A stretch of 64,000 bases of DNA, from assembly GCA_964530115.1 (NCBI GenBank), contig CAZGYD010000058.1:1-64000 (forward strand), in the 5' to 3' direction. Below the pieces are notes generated by a model that saw only the letters and a list, made by a program, of their open reading frames with translations, did no database searches and was not told where the DNA came from. How positions within the stretch are numbered: the first letter of the stretch is position 1; each line of letters begins with the position of its first letter. Origin of the DNA: Fen-999 sp964530115. Its GTDB lineage: Bacteria; Pseudomonadota; Gammaproteobacteria; Burkholderiales; Rhodocyclaceae. The position numbers and the translations under genes were made by a program. Below are positions 42,855 through 51,527 of this stretch, piece after piece.

Positions 42855-44108
42855 ATGGACAAACTGCTGATCGAGGGCGGTGTTCCGCTCAGGGGCGAAG
42901 TCACCATCTCGGGTGCAAAAAACGCCGCATTACCCTTATTGACCGCGGCCCTGCTGACTCGCGAGCCCGTGACCTTCACCAATCTTCCGGCGCTCAACGA
43001 CGTCGGAACGATGCTTAAGCTCCTGGCGCAAATGGGCGTCAGGGTCACGCGCGAGGCTGCCGATGCCGTGACGCTCGATGCGTCCGCGCTCGACAACCCG
43101 ATCGCGCCCTACGAACTCGTCAAGACCATGCGCGCCTCGATCCTGGTGCTCGGGCCTCTGGTGGCGCGGGCCGGCGAGGCTCGCGTATCGCTCCCGGGAG
43201 GCTGCGCGATCGGCGCCCGGCCTGTCGATCAGCACATCAAGGGGCTACAGGCGATGGGTGCGGAAATCTCGGTCGAGCACGGCTATGTCCGTGCGCGTTC
43301 GCCCCGTCTTAGGGGGGCGCGCCTGTTTACCGACATGGTGACCGTCACGGGAACCGAGAACCTCATGATGGCCGCCTGCCTGGCCAGCGGCGAGACGGTC
43401 ATCGAAAATGCGGCACGCGAACCGGAAGTCGTCGACCTGGCCAAATGCCTGACCGCGATGGGGGCGCGCATCTCCGGCGCGGGCACCGACGTGATCAGGA
43501 TCCAGGGGGTGGACCGGCTGCATGGCGCTGTCCATCGCATCATGCCGGACCGCATCGAGACCGGAACATACCTTTGCGCCGCAGCGGCGACCGGCGGTGA
43601 GATTCGCCTGACCGGCACTTCTTCCTCCTGCCTCGACGTGGTCATCGACAAACTCATGGATACCGGCTGCGAAATCGGCATCGAGCGGGACGCCATCACG
43701 CTCAAGGCGCCGCCGAGACTGACGGCCGTGTCGATCCGCACCGCGCCCTATCCAGCGTTCCCGACCGACATGCAGGCGCAGTTCATGGCCATCAACGCGA
43801 TCGCCGAGGGTACGGCGGTGATCCGTGAGACCATTTTCGAAAACCGCTTCATGCATGCGGTCGAACTCATTCGTTTGGGGGCCGACATCAAGATCGATGG
43901 CAACACGGCTTTCGTCACGGGCGTTGCCCGACTTGAGGGCGCGACCGTCATGGCCACCGACCTGCGTGCGTCGGCAAGTCTGGTGATCGCTGGGCTCGCC
44001 GCCCAAGGGGAAACGCTCGTCGATCGCATCTATCATCTCGACCGGGGCTATGAACGCTTGGAGCAGAAGCTGTCGGCGCTGGGCGCGCGCGTTCGCCGGG
44101 TAAAATAG
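42855..44108 (+). CDS. murA: UDP-N-acetylglucosamine 1-carboxyvinyltransferase MurA
   Basis: First committed enzyme of peptidoglycan synthesis, transferring enolpyruvate to UDP-GlcNAc. It has 417 residues. Lys22-Asn23 in SGAKNAALP and the catalytic, fosfomycin-reactive Cys117 in LPGGCAIGARPVDQH are present, so a fosfomycin-sensitive enzyme is expected. It lies 12 bp after mlaB and 4 bp before hisG, a common betaproteobacterial order (a bolA gene often between mlaB and murA is absent). Confidence 0.97.
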   Translation: MDKLLIEGGVPLRGEVTISGAKNAALPLLTAALLTREPVTFTNLPALNDVGTMLKLLAQMGVRVTREAADAVTLDASALDNPIAPYELVKTMRASILVLGPLVARAGEARVSLPGGCAIGARPVDQHIKGLQAMGAEISVEHGYVRARSPRLRGARLFTDMVTVTGTENLMMAACLASGETVIENAAREPEVVDLAKCLTAMGARISGAGTDVIRIQGVDRLHGAVHRIMPDRIETGTYLCAAAATGGEIRLTGTSSSCLDVVIDKLMDTGCEIGIERDAITLKAPPRLTAVSIRTAPYPAFPTDMQAQFMAINAIAEGTAVIRETIFENRFMHAVELIRLGADIKIDGNTAFVTGVARLEGATVMATDLRASASLVIAGLAAQGETLVDRIYHLDRGYERLEQKLSALGARVRRVK

Positions 44109-44112
44109 CCGC

Positions 44113-44763
44113 ATGGACGGCTTCAGCGGCATTACCGTCGCCCTCTCCAAGGGCCGCATCTTCGAGGAAACGTTGCCCCTGCTCGGGGCCGCGGGCATCG
44201 TTCCGGACGAGGATCCGGAAAAGTCGCGCCGGCTCATCATCGGCACCAACCGGGCCGACGTCCGCGTTGTCGTCGTGCGCGCCTCCGATGTGCCGACCTA
44301 TGTCCAGTATGGCGCGGCCGATCTCGGTGTCGCCGGCAAGGACGTGCTGCTCGAGCATGGCGGCGCCGGCCTGTATCAACCGGTGGATCTGAATATCGCC
44401 AGATGCCGGATGTGCGTGGCCGTGCCGGCGGGTTTCGATTATGGTGCCGCGGTTCGCCGCGGCGCCCGGCTACGCGTGGCGACCAAGTATATCCAGACGG
44501 CGCGGGAGCATTTCGCGGCCAAGGGCGTGCATGTCGACCTGATCAAGCTGTATGGCTCCATGGAATTGGCACCCCTGGCGGGTTTGGCCGATGCGATCGT
44601 CGATCTGGTCTCCAGCGGCGGTACGCTGAAGGCGAACAATCTGGTCGAAGTGGAAGAAATTGCGACCATTTCCTCTCGCCTGGTCGTCAACCAGGCCAGC
44701 CTGAAAATGAAGCGGGCGCTATTGCAGCCCGTCATCGATGCCATTGCCGGAGCCGTGAAATGA
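44113..44763 (+). CDS. hisG: ATP phosphoribosyltransferase, short form
   Basis: Catalyses the first step of histidine synthesis. At 216 residues it lacks the C-terminal regulatory domain, so it belongs to the short HisG form that needs HisZ (not in this window). Motifs: TVALSKGRIFEETLPLL, YGAADLGVAGKDVLLE, ATKYIQTAREHF, and DAIVDLVSSGGTLKANNL (PRPP-binding loop). Its stop overlaps the hisD ATG. Confidence 0.95.
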   Translation: MDGFSGITVALSKGRIFEETLPLLGAAGIVPDEDPEKSRRLIIGTNRADVRVVVVRASDVPTYVQYGAADLGVAGKDVLLEHGGAGLYQPVDLNIARCRMCVAVPAGFDYGAAVRRGARLRVATKYIQTAREHFAAKGVHVDLIKLYGSMELAPLAGLADAIVDLVSSGGTLKANNLVEVEEIATISSRLVVNQASLKMKRALLQPVIDAIAGAVK

Positions 44764-46067
44764 CCGCGCCCACGATTCGCCGACTCTCCAGCCGGGATCC
44801 CGAGTTCCTGTCCATTCTCGAGGCGTTGCTCCATTTCGACGACACCACCGACGAGGCGATCGAAAAGACGGTCGCCGAGGTGCTGGCGAACGTCAGGACG
44901 CTTGGCGATCCCGCCGTGCTTGATTACACGCGCCGCTTCGACCGGTTGGATGCTTCGACGATGGCCGAGCTGGAACTGTCACCCGAGGTCCTGAAATCGG
45001 CCTTCGGGGGCCTTCCGGCGCTCCAGAGTCAGGCGCTGCGGGACGCCGCGGCGCGCATCCGCGATTATCACGAGCGGCAGCGGCTGGAATCTTGGGAATA
45101 TACCGAGGCCGACGGCACGCGGCTCGGCCAGAAGGTGACTCCGCTCGATCGCGTCGGCCTCTATGTTCCCGGTGGCAAGGCGGCCTACCCGAGTTCGGTA
45201 CTGATGAACGCGATTCCCGCGAAGGTGGCTGGTGTGCGGGAACTGATCATGGTGGTACCTACGCCGGGCGGCCACAGGAACGAGCTGGTGCTGGCCGCCG
45301 CGCATCTGGCCGGCGTCGACCGGGTGTTCACCATCGGTGGTGCCCAGGCGGTCGCCGCACTCGCGTATGGCACGCAGACGATTCCCCAAGTCGACAAGAT
45401 CGTCGGGCCCGGCAACGCCTATGTCGCCAGCGCCAAGCGGCGCGTGTTCGGTACGGTCGGCATCGACATGGTCGCGGGTCCGTCCGAGGTTCTGGTCATC
45501 GCCGACGGTACCGGTGATCCCGACTGGACGGCCATCGATCTCTTCGCCCAGGCTGAGCACGATGAACTTGCCCAGGCAATCCTGCTTTGTCCTGATGCCG
45601 GCTTCCTCGACCGCGTCGCAGCGAGCATCGACCGCCTGCTGCCGACCATGCCGCGCAAGGAGGTCATCGCTGCCTCGATCGGCAATCGCGGCGCATTGAT
45701 CCATGTCACCGACCTCGACGAGGCCTGCGTCATCGCCAACCGCATCGCTCCCGAGCACCTGGAGCTTTCCGTGGCCGAACCGCGGGCATTGATCGAGAAG
45801 ATCCGCCATGCCGGGGCGATCTTCATGGGTCACTACACGTCGGAATCGCTCGGCGACTACTGTGCCGGCCCGAACCATGTGCTGCCGACGGCGCGCAGCG
45901 CGCGTTTTTCGAGCCCGCTTGGCGTTTATGACTTCCAGAAGCGGTCGAGCATCATCGAGGTTTCCGGGGCCGGCGCCCGCCGGCTCGGTCCGATTGCTTC
46001 GACATTGGCGCACGGCGAAGGACTTACGGCCCATGCCCGCGCAGCGGAACTGCGGCTCAAGGGTTGA
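44760..46067 (+). CDS. hisD: histidinol dehydrogenase
   Basis: Zn- and NAD-dependent enzyme for the last two oxidation steps to histidine. It has 435 residues. Motifs include RVGLYVPGGKAAYPSSVLM, GGAQAVAALAYGT, VGPGNAYVASAKRRVFG, IDMVAGPSEVLV, AQAEHDELAQA and APEHLELS, and the zinc-site residues are in these. The 3' end overlaps the end of the inverted hisC by 11 bp. Confidence 0.97.
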   Translation: MTAPTIRRLSSRDPEFLSILEALLHFDDTTDEAIEKTVAEVLANVRTLGDPAVLDYTRRFDRLDASTMAELELSPEVLKSAFGGLPALQSQALRDAAARIRDYHERQRLESWEYTEADGTRLGQKVTPLDRVGLYVPGGKAAYPSSVLMNAIPAKVAGVRELIMVVPTPGGHRNELVLAAAHLAGVDRVFTIGGAQAVAALAYGTQTIPQVDKIVGPGNAYVASAKRRVFGTVGIDMVAGPSEVLVIADGTGDPDWTAIDLFAQAEHDELAQAILLCPDAGFLDRVAASIDRLLPTMPRKEVIAASIGNRGALIHVTDLDEACVIANRIAPEHLELSVAEPRALIEKIRHAGAIFMGHYTSESLGDYCAGPNHVLPTARSARFSSPLGVYDFQKRSSIIEVSGAGARRLGPIASTLAHGEGLTAHARAAELRLKG

Positions 46068-47121
46068 GGATTTCCTTCAGTGCCGCCACAAGCGTCCCGC
46101 ATTGTTCATCGGTGCCGACGCTGATACGCAGGAACTGCTCGATGCGCGGCTGCCGGAAATGGCGGACGATGATGCCGCGCGACCGCAGCGCCTGCGCCAA
46201 GGCTCCCGCATCGCGTCCGGGGTGCCGGGCGAAGACGAAGTTCGCGCTCGAAGGCAGCACTTCGAAACCGAGCATGGCCAGTTCGCTGGCGAGCGTCCGG
46301 CGGCTGCGCATCACCGCCTGGCGGGTGCGCTCGAACCATTCCCGGTCTTCGAGTGCGGCCGTCGCACCGGCGAGTGCGACGCGGTCGAGCGGGTAGGAAT
46401 TGAAGCTGTTCTTGACCCGGTCCAGTCCCTCGATGAGCTTTTCGTCACCGACGGCGAAACCGACCCGCAGGCCCGCGAGCGAGCGGGACTTCGAAAACGT
46501 CTGCACCACGAGCAAGTTTGGATACCTGTCGACCAGGGTAACTGCCGATTCCGCGCCGAAGTCGATGTAGGCCTCGTCGACGACGACGACCGATCCCGGG
46601 TTGCCGGCCACGATTTTCTCGATGGCGGAGAGCGGCAGGGCGAGCCCCGTCGGCGCGTTCGGGTTCGGGAAGATGATGCCGCCGTTGGGTCTCAGGTAAT
46701 CCTCGGCCCGGATCTCGAAGTGGTCGCCCAGGGGCACGCAAACATGGGCGATGCCGTAGAGCTGGCAATAGACCGGATAGAAGCTATAGGTGACATCCGG
46801 GAAGAGTACCGGCCTTTCGTGCTTGAGCAGGGCGAGAAAGGCGTGGGCGAGAACCTCGTCTGAGCCGTTGCCGACGAAGACCTGGGCCGGCGAGACGTTG
46901 CCGAACCAGGCGGCGATCGCGGCCTTGAGCCGGGAGCCCTCGGGATCCGGATAGAGCCTGAGATCGTCGCCAATCTGGCGGCGCATGGCCTCGACGGACC
47001 GGGGCGAAGGGCCATACGGGTTTTCGTTGGTGTTGAGCTTGACCAGATTGGGCAGCTTCGGCTGTTCGCCCGGCACGTAAGGCGTCAGCGAGCGGGCGGT
47101 GTCACTCCAGTAACGGCTCAT
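46057..47121 (-). CDS. hisC: histidinol-phosphate aminotransferase (inverted in the his cluster)
   Basis: PLP enzyme converting imidazole acetol-phosphate to histidinol-phosphate, 354 residues. Class II-type HisC motifs: KLNTNENPYGPSP, GNGSDEVLAHAF, FPNPNAPTG, VVDEAYIDF, and the PLP lysine in FSKSRSLAGLRVG. It occupies its usual place between hisD and hisB but is on the opposite strand, converging with hisD and divergent from hisB (65 bp). It must have its own promoter in that gap. Confidence 0.96.
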   Translation of the reverse strand: MSRYWSDTARSLTPYVPGEQPKLPNLVKLNTNENPYGPSPRSVEAMRRQIGDDLRLYPDPEGSRLKAAIAAWFGNVSPAQVFVGNGSDEVLAHAFLALLKHERPVLFPDVTYSFYPVYCQLYGIAHVCVPLGDHFEIRAEDYLRPNGGIIFPNPNAPTGLALPLSAIEKIVAGNPGSVVVVDEAYIDFGAESAVTLVDRYPNLLVVQTFSKSRSLAGLRVGFAVGDEKLIEGLDRVKNSFNSYPLDRVALAGATAALEDREWFERTRQAVMRSRRTLASELAMLGFEVLPSSANFVFARHPGRDAGALAQALRSRGIIVRHFRQPRIEQFLRISVGTDEQCGTLVAALKEILNP

Positions 47122-47186
47122 CGGGATCGAGGCATGGCTGTCGATGCGGTGCGAGATGGTATCATGGCCACCATCACGAACCCTTG

Positions 47187-47783
47187 ATGCACGCCCCGAT
47201 GCGCAGCGCAGAAGTCCAACGCGACACGCTGGAAACCCAGGTTCGCGTCCGTTTGTCCCTCGATGGCGAGGGCCGGTCGAAGCTCGCCACCGGCGTCGGT
47301 TTCTTCGATCACATGCTCGACCAGATCGCCCGTCACGGCCTCATCGATCTGGAAATCGAGGCCAGGGGCGATCTGCACATCGACGCGCATCACACCGTCG
47401 AGGACGTCGGCATCACGCTCGGTCAGGCGCTGGCGAAGGCCGTCGGCGACAAGAAGGGCATCCGCCGCTATGGTCACGCCTACGTCCCGCTCGACGAAGC
47501 GCTCTCCCGCGTGGTGGTCGACCTCTCCGGACGACCAGGGCTCTTCTTCGACGTCCCCTTCGTTCGTGGCACGATCGGCGACTTCGATGTCGACCTGGTG
47601 CGCGAGTTCTTTCAGGGACTCGTGAATCACGCCGGCATCACTGTCCATGTCGACTGCCTGCGCGGCGACAACGCCCATCATCAGGCAGAAACCGTCTTCA
47701 AGGCTTTCGGCCGCGCGCTGCGCATGGCGATCGAGCCCGACCCCCGCGCGAGCGGCATCCCGTCGACCAAGGGGATGCTCTGA
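47187..47783 (+). CDS. hisB: imidazoleglycerol-phosphate dehydratase
   Basis: Mn-dependent dehydratase of histidine synthesis, monofunctional as in most bacteria. It has about 198 residues with the two metal-binding repeats DAHHTVEDVGI and DNAHHQAETVFKAFGRAL. The start is uncertain: ATG at 47187, or ATG at 47199 (MRSAEVQRDTLETQ), which looks more like homologous N-termini; neither has a strong ribosome site. The inverted hisC upstream means that hisB and the genes after it are cut off from the hisG promoter. Confidence 0.94.
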   Translation: MHAPMRSAEVQRDTLETQVRVRLSLDGEGRSKLATGVGFFDHMLDQIARHGLIDLEIEARGDLHIDAHHTVEDVGITLGQALAKAVGDKKGIRRYGHAYVPLDEALSRVVVDLSGRPGLFFDVPFVRGTIGDFDVDLVREFFQGLVNHAGITVHVDCLRGDNAHHQAETVFKAFGRALRMAIEPDPRASGIPSTKGML

Positions 47784-47790
47784 AGCCATC

Positions 47791-48429
47791 ATGAGCGGCA
47801 ACCGGGTCGTTGCGGTCGTCGATTACGGCATGGGCAACCTGCGCTCGGTGGCCAAGGCCATCGAGCACGTTGCGGAAGATGCACGGGTTCTGGTTACTTC
47901 GGACGCGGCGGCGGTCGCGTCGGCCGATCGCGTCGTCGTTCCCGGGCAGGGAGCGATGCCGGACTGCATGCGCGAGCTTGCCGCCCGCGGTTTGCGCGAG
48001 GCGGTGATCCAGGCCGCCCGCGACAAGCCTTTCCTTGGCATCTGCATCGGCCTGCAGATGCTCTTCGGGCACAGCGAGGAAGGCGATGTCGCCGGACTCG
48101 GCATCCTGCCGGGCCGGGTTCGTCGCTTCCCGCCCGAGGCGACGGTCGCCCAAGGGCTCAAGGTGCCGCACATGGGCTGGAACCAAGTGGATCAGGCGAT
48201 CGCGCATCCGCTGTGGCAAGGCATTCCGGACGGGTCACGCTTCTATTTCGTGCACAGCTATTACGTTGAGCCGGCGGAACCTTCGGTCATCGCCGGCTCG
48301 ACACACTACGGCATCCCCTTTACCAGTGCGGTGGCGCGCGCTAACATCTTCGCGGTCCAGTTCCATCCGGAAAAAAGCGCTCGCCACGGCCTGCAACTCC
48401 TCGCCAACTTCATGCGCTGGCAACCCTGA
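47791..48429 (+). CDS. hisH: imidazole glycerol phosphate synthase, glutaminase subunit HisH
   Basis: Class I glutamine amidotransferase providing ammonia to HisF; 212 residues. The nucleophile Cys is in GICIGLQMLF and the His/Glu pair is in VQFHPEKS. It begins 7 bp after hisB. The intergenic stretch to hisA contains a dispersed repeat. Confidence 0.96.
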   Translation: MSGNRVVAVVDYGMGNLRSVAKAIEHVAEDARVLVTSDAAAVASADRVVVPGQGAMPDCMRELAARGLREAVIQAARDKPFLGICIGLQMLFGHSEEGDVAGLGILPGRVRRFPPEATVAQGLKVPHMGWNQVDQAIAHPLWQGIPDGSRFYFVHSYYVEPAEPSVIAGSTHYGIPFTSAVARANIFAVQFHPEKSARHGLQLLANFMRWQP

Positions 48430-48444
48430 CTCTTCCCTTCTCCG

Positions 48445-48470
48445 GCTGGCGTCTTACCACGACTGAGTTT
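48445..48470 (-). repeat. dispersed 26-bp repeat, copy 10 (hisH-hisA gap)
   Basis: On the minus strand AAACTCAGTCG, then TG, then GTAAGACGCCAGC. It begins 15 bp past the hisH stop and ends 11 bp before the hisA ATG, so it fills nearly the whole gap and stands where the hisA ribosome site should be. Confidence 0.83.
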
Positions 48471-48481
48471 CCACGACCACT

Positions 48482-49225
48482 ATGCTGCTGATTCCCGCGA
48501 TCGACCTGAAGGACGGGCATTGCGTGCGCCTCAAGCAGGGCGCGATGGACGATGCCACGGTGTTCTCGGAACATCCCGCGGCCATGGCGCGTCACTGGAT
48601 CGAACAGGGGGCGCGTCGGCTGCATCTCGTGGACCTCAACGGCGCCTTTGCCGGCAAGCCGAAGAACGAGCAGGCGATCAAGGCCATTCTGAAAGAGGTC
48701 GGCGATGAGATTCCCGTCCAGCTCGGCGGTGGCATCCGCGATCTCGACACGATCGAGCGCTGCCTCGACGACGGTGTCAGCTATGTCATCATCGGTACGG
48801 CGGCGGTTAAGAACCCGGGCTTCCTTCACGACGCCTGTACTGCTTTCCCCGGCCACATCATCGTTGGTCTCGACGCGCGTGACGGCAAGGTCGCCGTCGA
48901 TGGCTGGTCGAAGATGACCGGCCATGACGTCATCGACCTGGCCAGGAAGTTCGAGGACTACGGCGTCGAGGCCGTCATCTACACCGACATCGGCCGCGAT
49001 GGCATGATGAGCGGCGTGAACATCGAGGCGACGGTGAAGCTCGCCCAGGCGTTGCGGATCCCCGTGATCGCCTCGGGCGGCATCGCCAGCATCGCCGACG
49101 TCCGCTCGCTGTGCCAGGTGCAGGACGAAGGCATCATGGGCGCCATCACTGGCCGGGCGATCTACGAAGGCAAGCTCGACTTCAAGAAGGCGCAGGCGGA
49201 GGCCGACAAGCTTTCGGGCCGCTAG
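48482..49225 (+). CDS. hisA: ProFAR isomerase HisA
   Basis: TIM-barrel isomerase of histidine synthesis, 247 residues. Two half-barrel phosphate sites are visible (VQLGGGIRD and IASGGIAS); the catalytic aspartates are in PAIDLKDG and YTDIGRDGM. No normal Shine-Dalgarno sequence is seen, because the preceding bases belong to the dispersed repeat. Confidence 0.96.
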   Translation: MLLIPAIDLKDGHCVRLKQGAMDDATVFSEHPAAMARHWIEQGARRLHLVDLNGAFAGKPKNEQAIKAILKEVGDEIPVQLGGGIRDLDTIERCLDDGVSYVIIGTAAVKNPGFLHDACTAFPGHIIVGLDARDGKVAVDGWSKMTGHDVIDLARKFEDYGVEAVIYTDIGRDGMMSGVNIEATVKLAQALRIPVIASGGIASIADVRSLCQVQDEGIMGAITGRAIYEGKLDFKKAQAEADKLSGR

Positions 49226-49243
49226 CCCGGAGCCGCTGACGCC

Positions 49244-50002
49244 ATGCTCGCCAAGCGCATCATTCCCTGCCTCGACGTCACCGCCGGCCGCGTGGTCAAG
49301 GGCGTCAATTTCGTCGAGTTGCGCGATGCCGGCGATCCGGTCGAAATCGCCCGGCGCTACGACGAGCAGGGCGCCGACGAGATCACCTTTCTCGACATCA
49401 CCGCCAGCTCGGACGACCGGGACATCATCCTGCACATCGTCGAGGCCTGCGCCGAGCAGGTCTTCATACCGCTGACCGTCGGCGGCGGCGTGCGCAAGGT
49501 CGAGGACGTCCGTCGCCTGCTCAATGCCGGTGCGGACAAGGTCAGCATCAACACCGCTGCCGTCAACAACCCCGACCTGGTGGCCGAAGCCGCTGCCAAG
49601 GTGGGCTCACAGTGCATCGTCGTCGCCATCGACGCCAAGCGGACCGGGCCGGACAAATGGGAGGTATTCACCCATGGCGGGCGCAGGAACGTCGGCCTCG
49701 ACGCGATCGAGTGGGCAAAGCGGGTGACCGAGCTTGGTGCCGGCGAGATTCTGCTGACCAGCATGGACCGCGACGGCACACGCAACGGTTTCGATCTCGA
49801 ACTGACGCGCCGCGTGGCCGAGGCGGTCGCGGTGCCGGTGATCGCCAGCGGCGGTGTCGGCAACCTTCAGCATCTCGCCGACGGCGTCCAACAGGGCAAG
49901 GCCGATGCGGTGCTCGCGGCCAGCATTTTCCATTACGGCGAATACACCATCCGCCAGGCCAAGGAATACATGCACGCGCGCGGCATTGAGGTCAGGCTGT
50001 GA
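49244..50002 (+). CDS. hisF: imidazole glycerol phosphate synthase, cyclase subunit HisF
   Basis: TIM-barrel cyclase partner of HisH; 252 residues. Catalytic aspartates are in CLDVTAGRVVKG and SMDRDGTRNG; phosphate sites are VGGGVRK and ASGGVGN. It starts 18 bp after hisA. The stop overlaps a possible GTG start of a tiny frame that fills the gap to hisI. Confidence 0.97.
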   Translation: MLAKRIIPCLDVTAGRVVKGVNFVELRDAGDPVEIARRYDEQGADEITFLDITASSDDRDIILHIVEACAEQVFIPLTVGGGVRKVEDVRRLLNAGADKVSINTAAVNNPDLVAEAAAKVGSQCIVVAIDAKRTGPDKWEVFTHGGRRNVGLDAIEWAKRVTELGAGEILLTSMDRDGTRNGFDLELTRRVAEAVAVPVIASGGVGNLQHLADGVQQGKADAVLAASIFHYGEYTIRQAKEYMHARGIEVRL

Positions 50003-50100
50003 GCGTCCTCCAGAACACCATGGGCGAGGATCTGCGCTGGGAGCGAATGTGGCGGCCCTTGGCCGGTATGGGCTTGCCCGAATCGGGAAAGGTGGCGTGA
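49999..50100 (+). CDS. possible 33-residue micro-ORF between hisF and hisI
   Basis: A GTG overlapping the hisF stop (GTGA) opens a frame (SVLQNTMGEDLRWERMW, then RPLAGMGLPESGKVA) that ends one base before the hisI ATG. The exact fit into the gap suggests translational coupling or a decayed gene. I recognise no family, and chance is quite possible in this G+C-rich DNA. Confidence 0.3.
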   Translation: MSVLQNTMGEDLRWERMWRPLAGMGLPESGKVA

Positions 50101-50101
50101 G

Positions 50102-50488
50102 ATGACCTGCAAGTGGCTCAACGACGTTCGCTGGGACGAGCACGGACTGGTGCCGGTGATCGCCCAGGACGCGGCGACCGGCGAAGTGCTGATGTTCGCC
50201 TGGATGAACCGCGAGGCGCTGGAAAAGACGGCGGCGCTCGGCCAAGCCGTCTATTGGTCGAGATCGCGGCGCAAGCTCTGGCACAAGGGCGAGGAATCCG
50301 GCCATTTCCAGAAGGTCGTCGAGATCCGCACGGATTGCGACAACGACGTCGTCCTGCTCAAGGTCGAGCAGGTCGGCGGCATCGCCTGCCACACCGGCCG
50401 GCGGAGCTGCTTTTTCCAGCGGCTCGAGGACGGTTGCTGGTCGGCGGTGGAGCCCGTTCTCAAGGATCCCAAGGAGATTTACAAGTGA
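50102..50488 (+). CDS. hisI: phosphoribosyl-AMP cyclohydrolase
   Basis: Zn/Mg enzyme opening the purine ring of PR-AMP; 128 residues. Conserved segments are VLMFAWMNREAL, YWSRSRRKLWHKGEESG, DCDNDVVLLKV and CHTGRRSCFF, with metal-binding cysteines and aspartates. It is a separate protein from HisE, as in most betaproteobacteria. The ribosome site GGAAAGG is just upstream. Confidence 0.96.
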   Translation: MTCKWLNDVRWDEHGLVPVIAQDAATGEVLMFAWMNREALEKTAALGQAVYWSRSRRKLWHKGEESGHFQKVVEIRTDCDNDVVLLKVEQVGGIACHTGRRSCFFQRLEDGCWSAVEPVLKDPKEIYK

Positions 50489-50820
50489 TCGATCTGGAAG
50501 TCCTGCACCGCCTGCAGGCGACGCTCGTCGAGCGCAAGGGCGCCGCGGCGGATTCCTCCTACGTCGCCAGCCTCTACGCAAAGGGGACCGACGCCATCTG
50601 CAAGAAGGTCGCCGAAGAGGCCGCTGAAACGATCATGGCCGCCAAGGACGGCGATCACCTGCACCTGGTGCGCGAGACCTGCGATCTCTGGTTCCACAGC
50701 CTGGTGCTCCTTGCGCACTTCGATCTCGGCGTCGATGACGTGCTGGCGGAACTGCGGCGCCGGGAGGGAATTTCCGGAATCGATGAAAAAAAGAGCCGGG
50801 TGACGGCCGGGCGGGGATGA
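50485..50820 (+). CDS. hisE: phosphoribosyl-ATP pyrophosphatase
   Basis: MazG-like all-alpha pyrophosphohydrolase; 111 residues. The metal-binding helix EEAAETIMAAKDGD and the second helix ETCDLWFHSLVLLA are clear. It starts with a GTG that overlaps the hisI stop (GTGA). Confidence 0.94.
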   Translation: MIDLEVLHRLQATLVERKGAAADSSYVASLYAKGTDAICKKVAEEAAETIMAAKDGDHLHLVRETCDLWFHSLVLLAHFDLGVDDVLAELRRREGISGIDEKKSRVTAGRG

Positions 50821-50881
50821 CCCGGATGTCCGGCCGACGCATTGCCGACCCGATGACTGAATTCTTCTCGAGGAGCCGATC

Positions 50882-51235
50882 ATGACCGACTGCATCTTCT
50901 GCAAGATCGCCCGCGGCGAGATTCCGTCGAAGAAGGTGTACGAGGACGAAGACCTCTACGCCTTCCACGACATCCATCCGCAGGCGCCGGTGCACTTCAT
51001 GATCATCCCCAAGCAGCACATCGCCTCGCTCAATGATGTCGACATGAGCCATGCGCCGGTACTCGGCAGGCTGTTCGCCAAGGCCGGCGAGCTGGCCCGC
51101 GCCCAAGGGCTGACCGACGGCTTCCGCACCATCATCAACACCGGCAGGATCGGCCGGCAGGAGGTGTATCATCTCCACGTCCATATCCTCGGCGGCCCGG
51201 AACCCCTGGGCTCGATGATGCCGAGAAACCGTTAG
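50882..51235 (+). CDS. hinT: HIT-family purine nucleotide hydrolase (HinT)
   Basis: A 117-residue histidine-triad protein; the triad is HLHVH in YHLHVHILGG, and CIFCKIARGEIPSKKVYEDE is the usual N-terminus. HinT hydrolyses adenosine phosphoramidates. GAGGAG precedes the ATG. Its place between hisE and tatA is conserved in betaproteobacteria. Confidence 0.94.
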   Translation: MTDCIFCKIARGEIPSKKVYEDEDLYAFHDIHPQAPVHFMIIPKQHIASLNDVDMSHAPVLGRLFAKAGELARAQGLTDGFRTIINTGRIGRQEVYHLHVHILGGPEPLGSMMPRNR

Positions 51236-51244
51236 GAGACAGAC

Positions 51245-51457
51245 ATGGGTTCCCTGAGCATCTGGCACTGGCTGATCGTCCTGCTGATCGTCGTGCTCGT
51301 CTTCGGCACCAAGAAGCTGCGCAACATCGGCCAGGACCTCGGTGGCGCGGTCAAGGGGTTCAAGGAGGGCATGAAGGAAGGCACCTCCGACAAGCCCGCC
51401 GAGCCGGAGAAGGTCGGTCACACCATCGAAGGCGAAGCCAAGAAGGAGAAGGTCTGA
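51245..51457 (+). CDS. tatA: twin-arginine translocase subunit TatA
   Basis: A 70-residue protein with an N-terminal membrane helix (IWHWLIVLLIVVLVFG), the FGTKKLR hinge and an amphipathic helix (LGGAVKGFKEGMKEG). It is the pore-forming, abundant subunit. It starts 9 bp after hinT with AGGAG, and a terminator follows it. Confidence 0.95.
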   Translation: MGSLSIWHWLIVLLIVVLVFGTKKLRNIGQDLGGAVKGFKEGMKEGTSDKPAEPEKVGHTIEGEAKKEKV

Positions 51458-51484
51458 CCGGCCGCGCCGGCAGGCTACGCAGCG

Positions 51485-51511
51485 GAGCGGGTGATGCCCG
51501 CTCATTTTTTT
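51485..51511 (+). terminator. intrinsic terminator between tatA and tatB
   Basis: A 7-bp stem (GAGCGGG paired with CCCGCTC, loop TGATG) is followed by A and seven T residues, 28 bp after the tatA stop and 16 bp before tatB. It would lower transcription of tatBC relative to tatA. Confidence 0.8.
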
Positions 51512-51527
51512 CGGACGTTCCTTTGCC

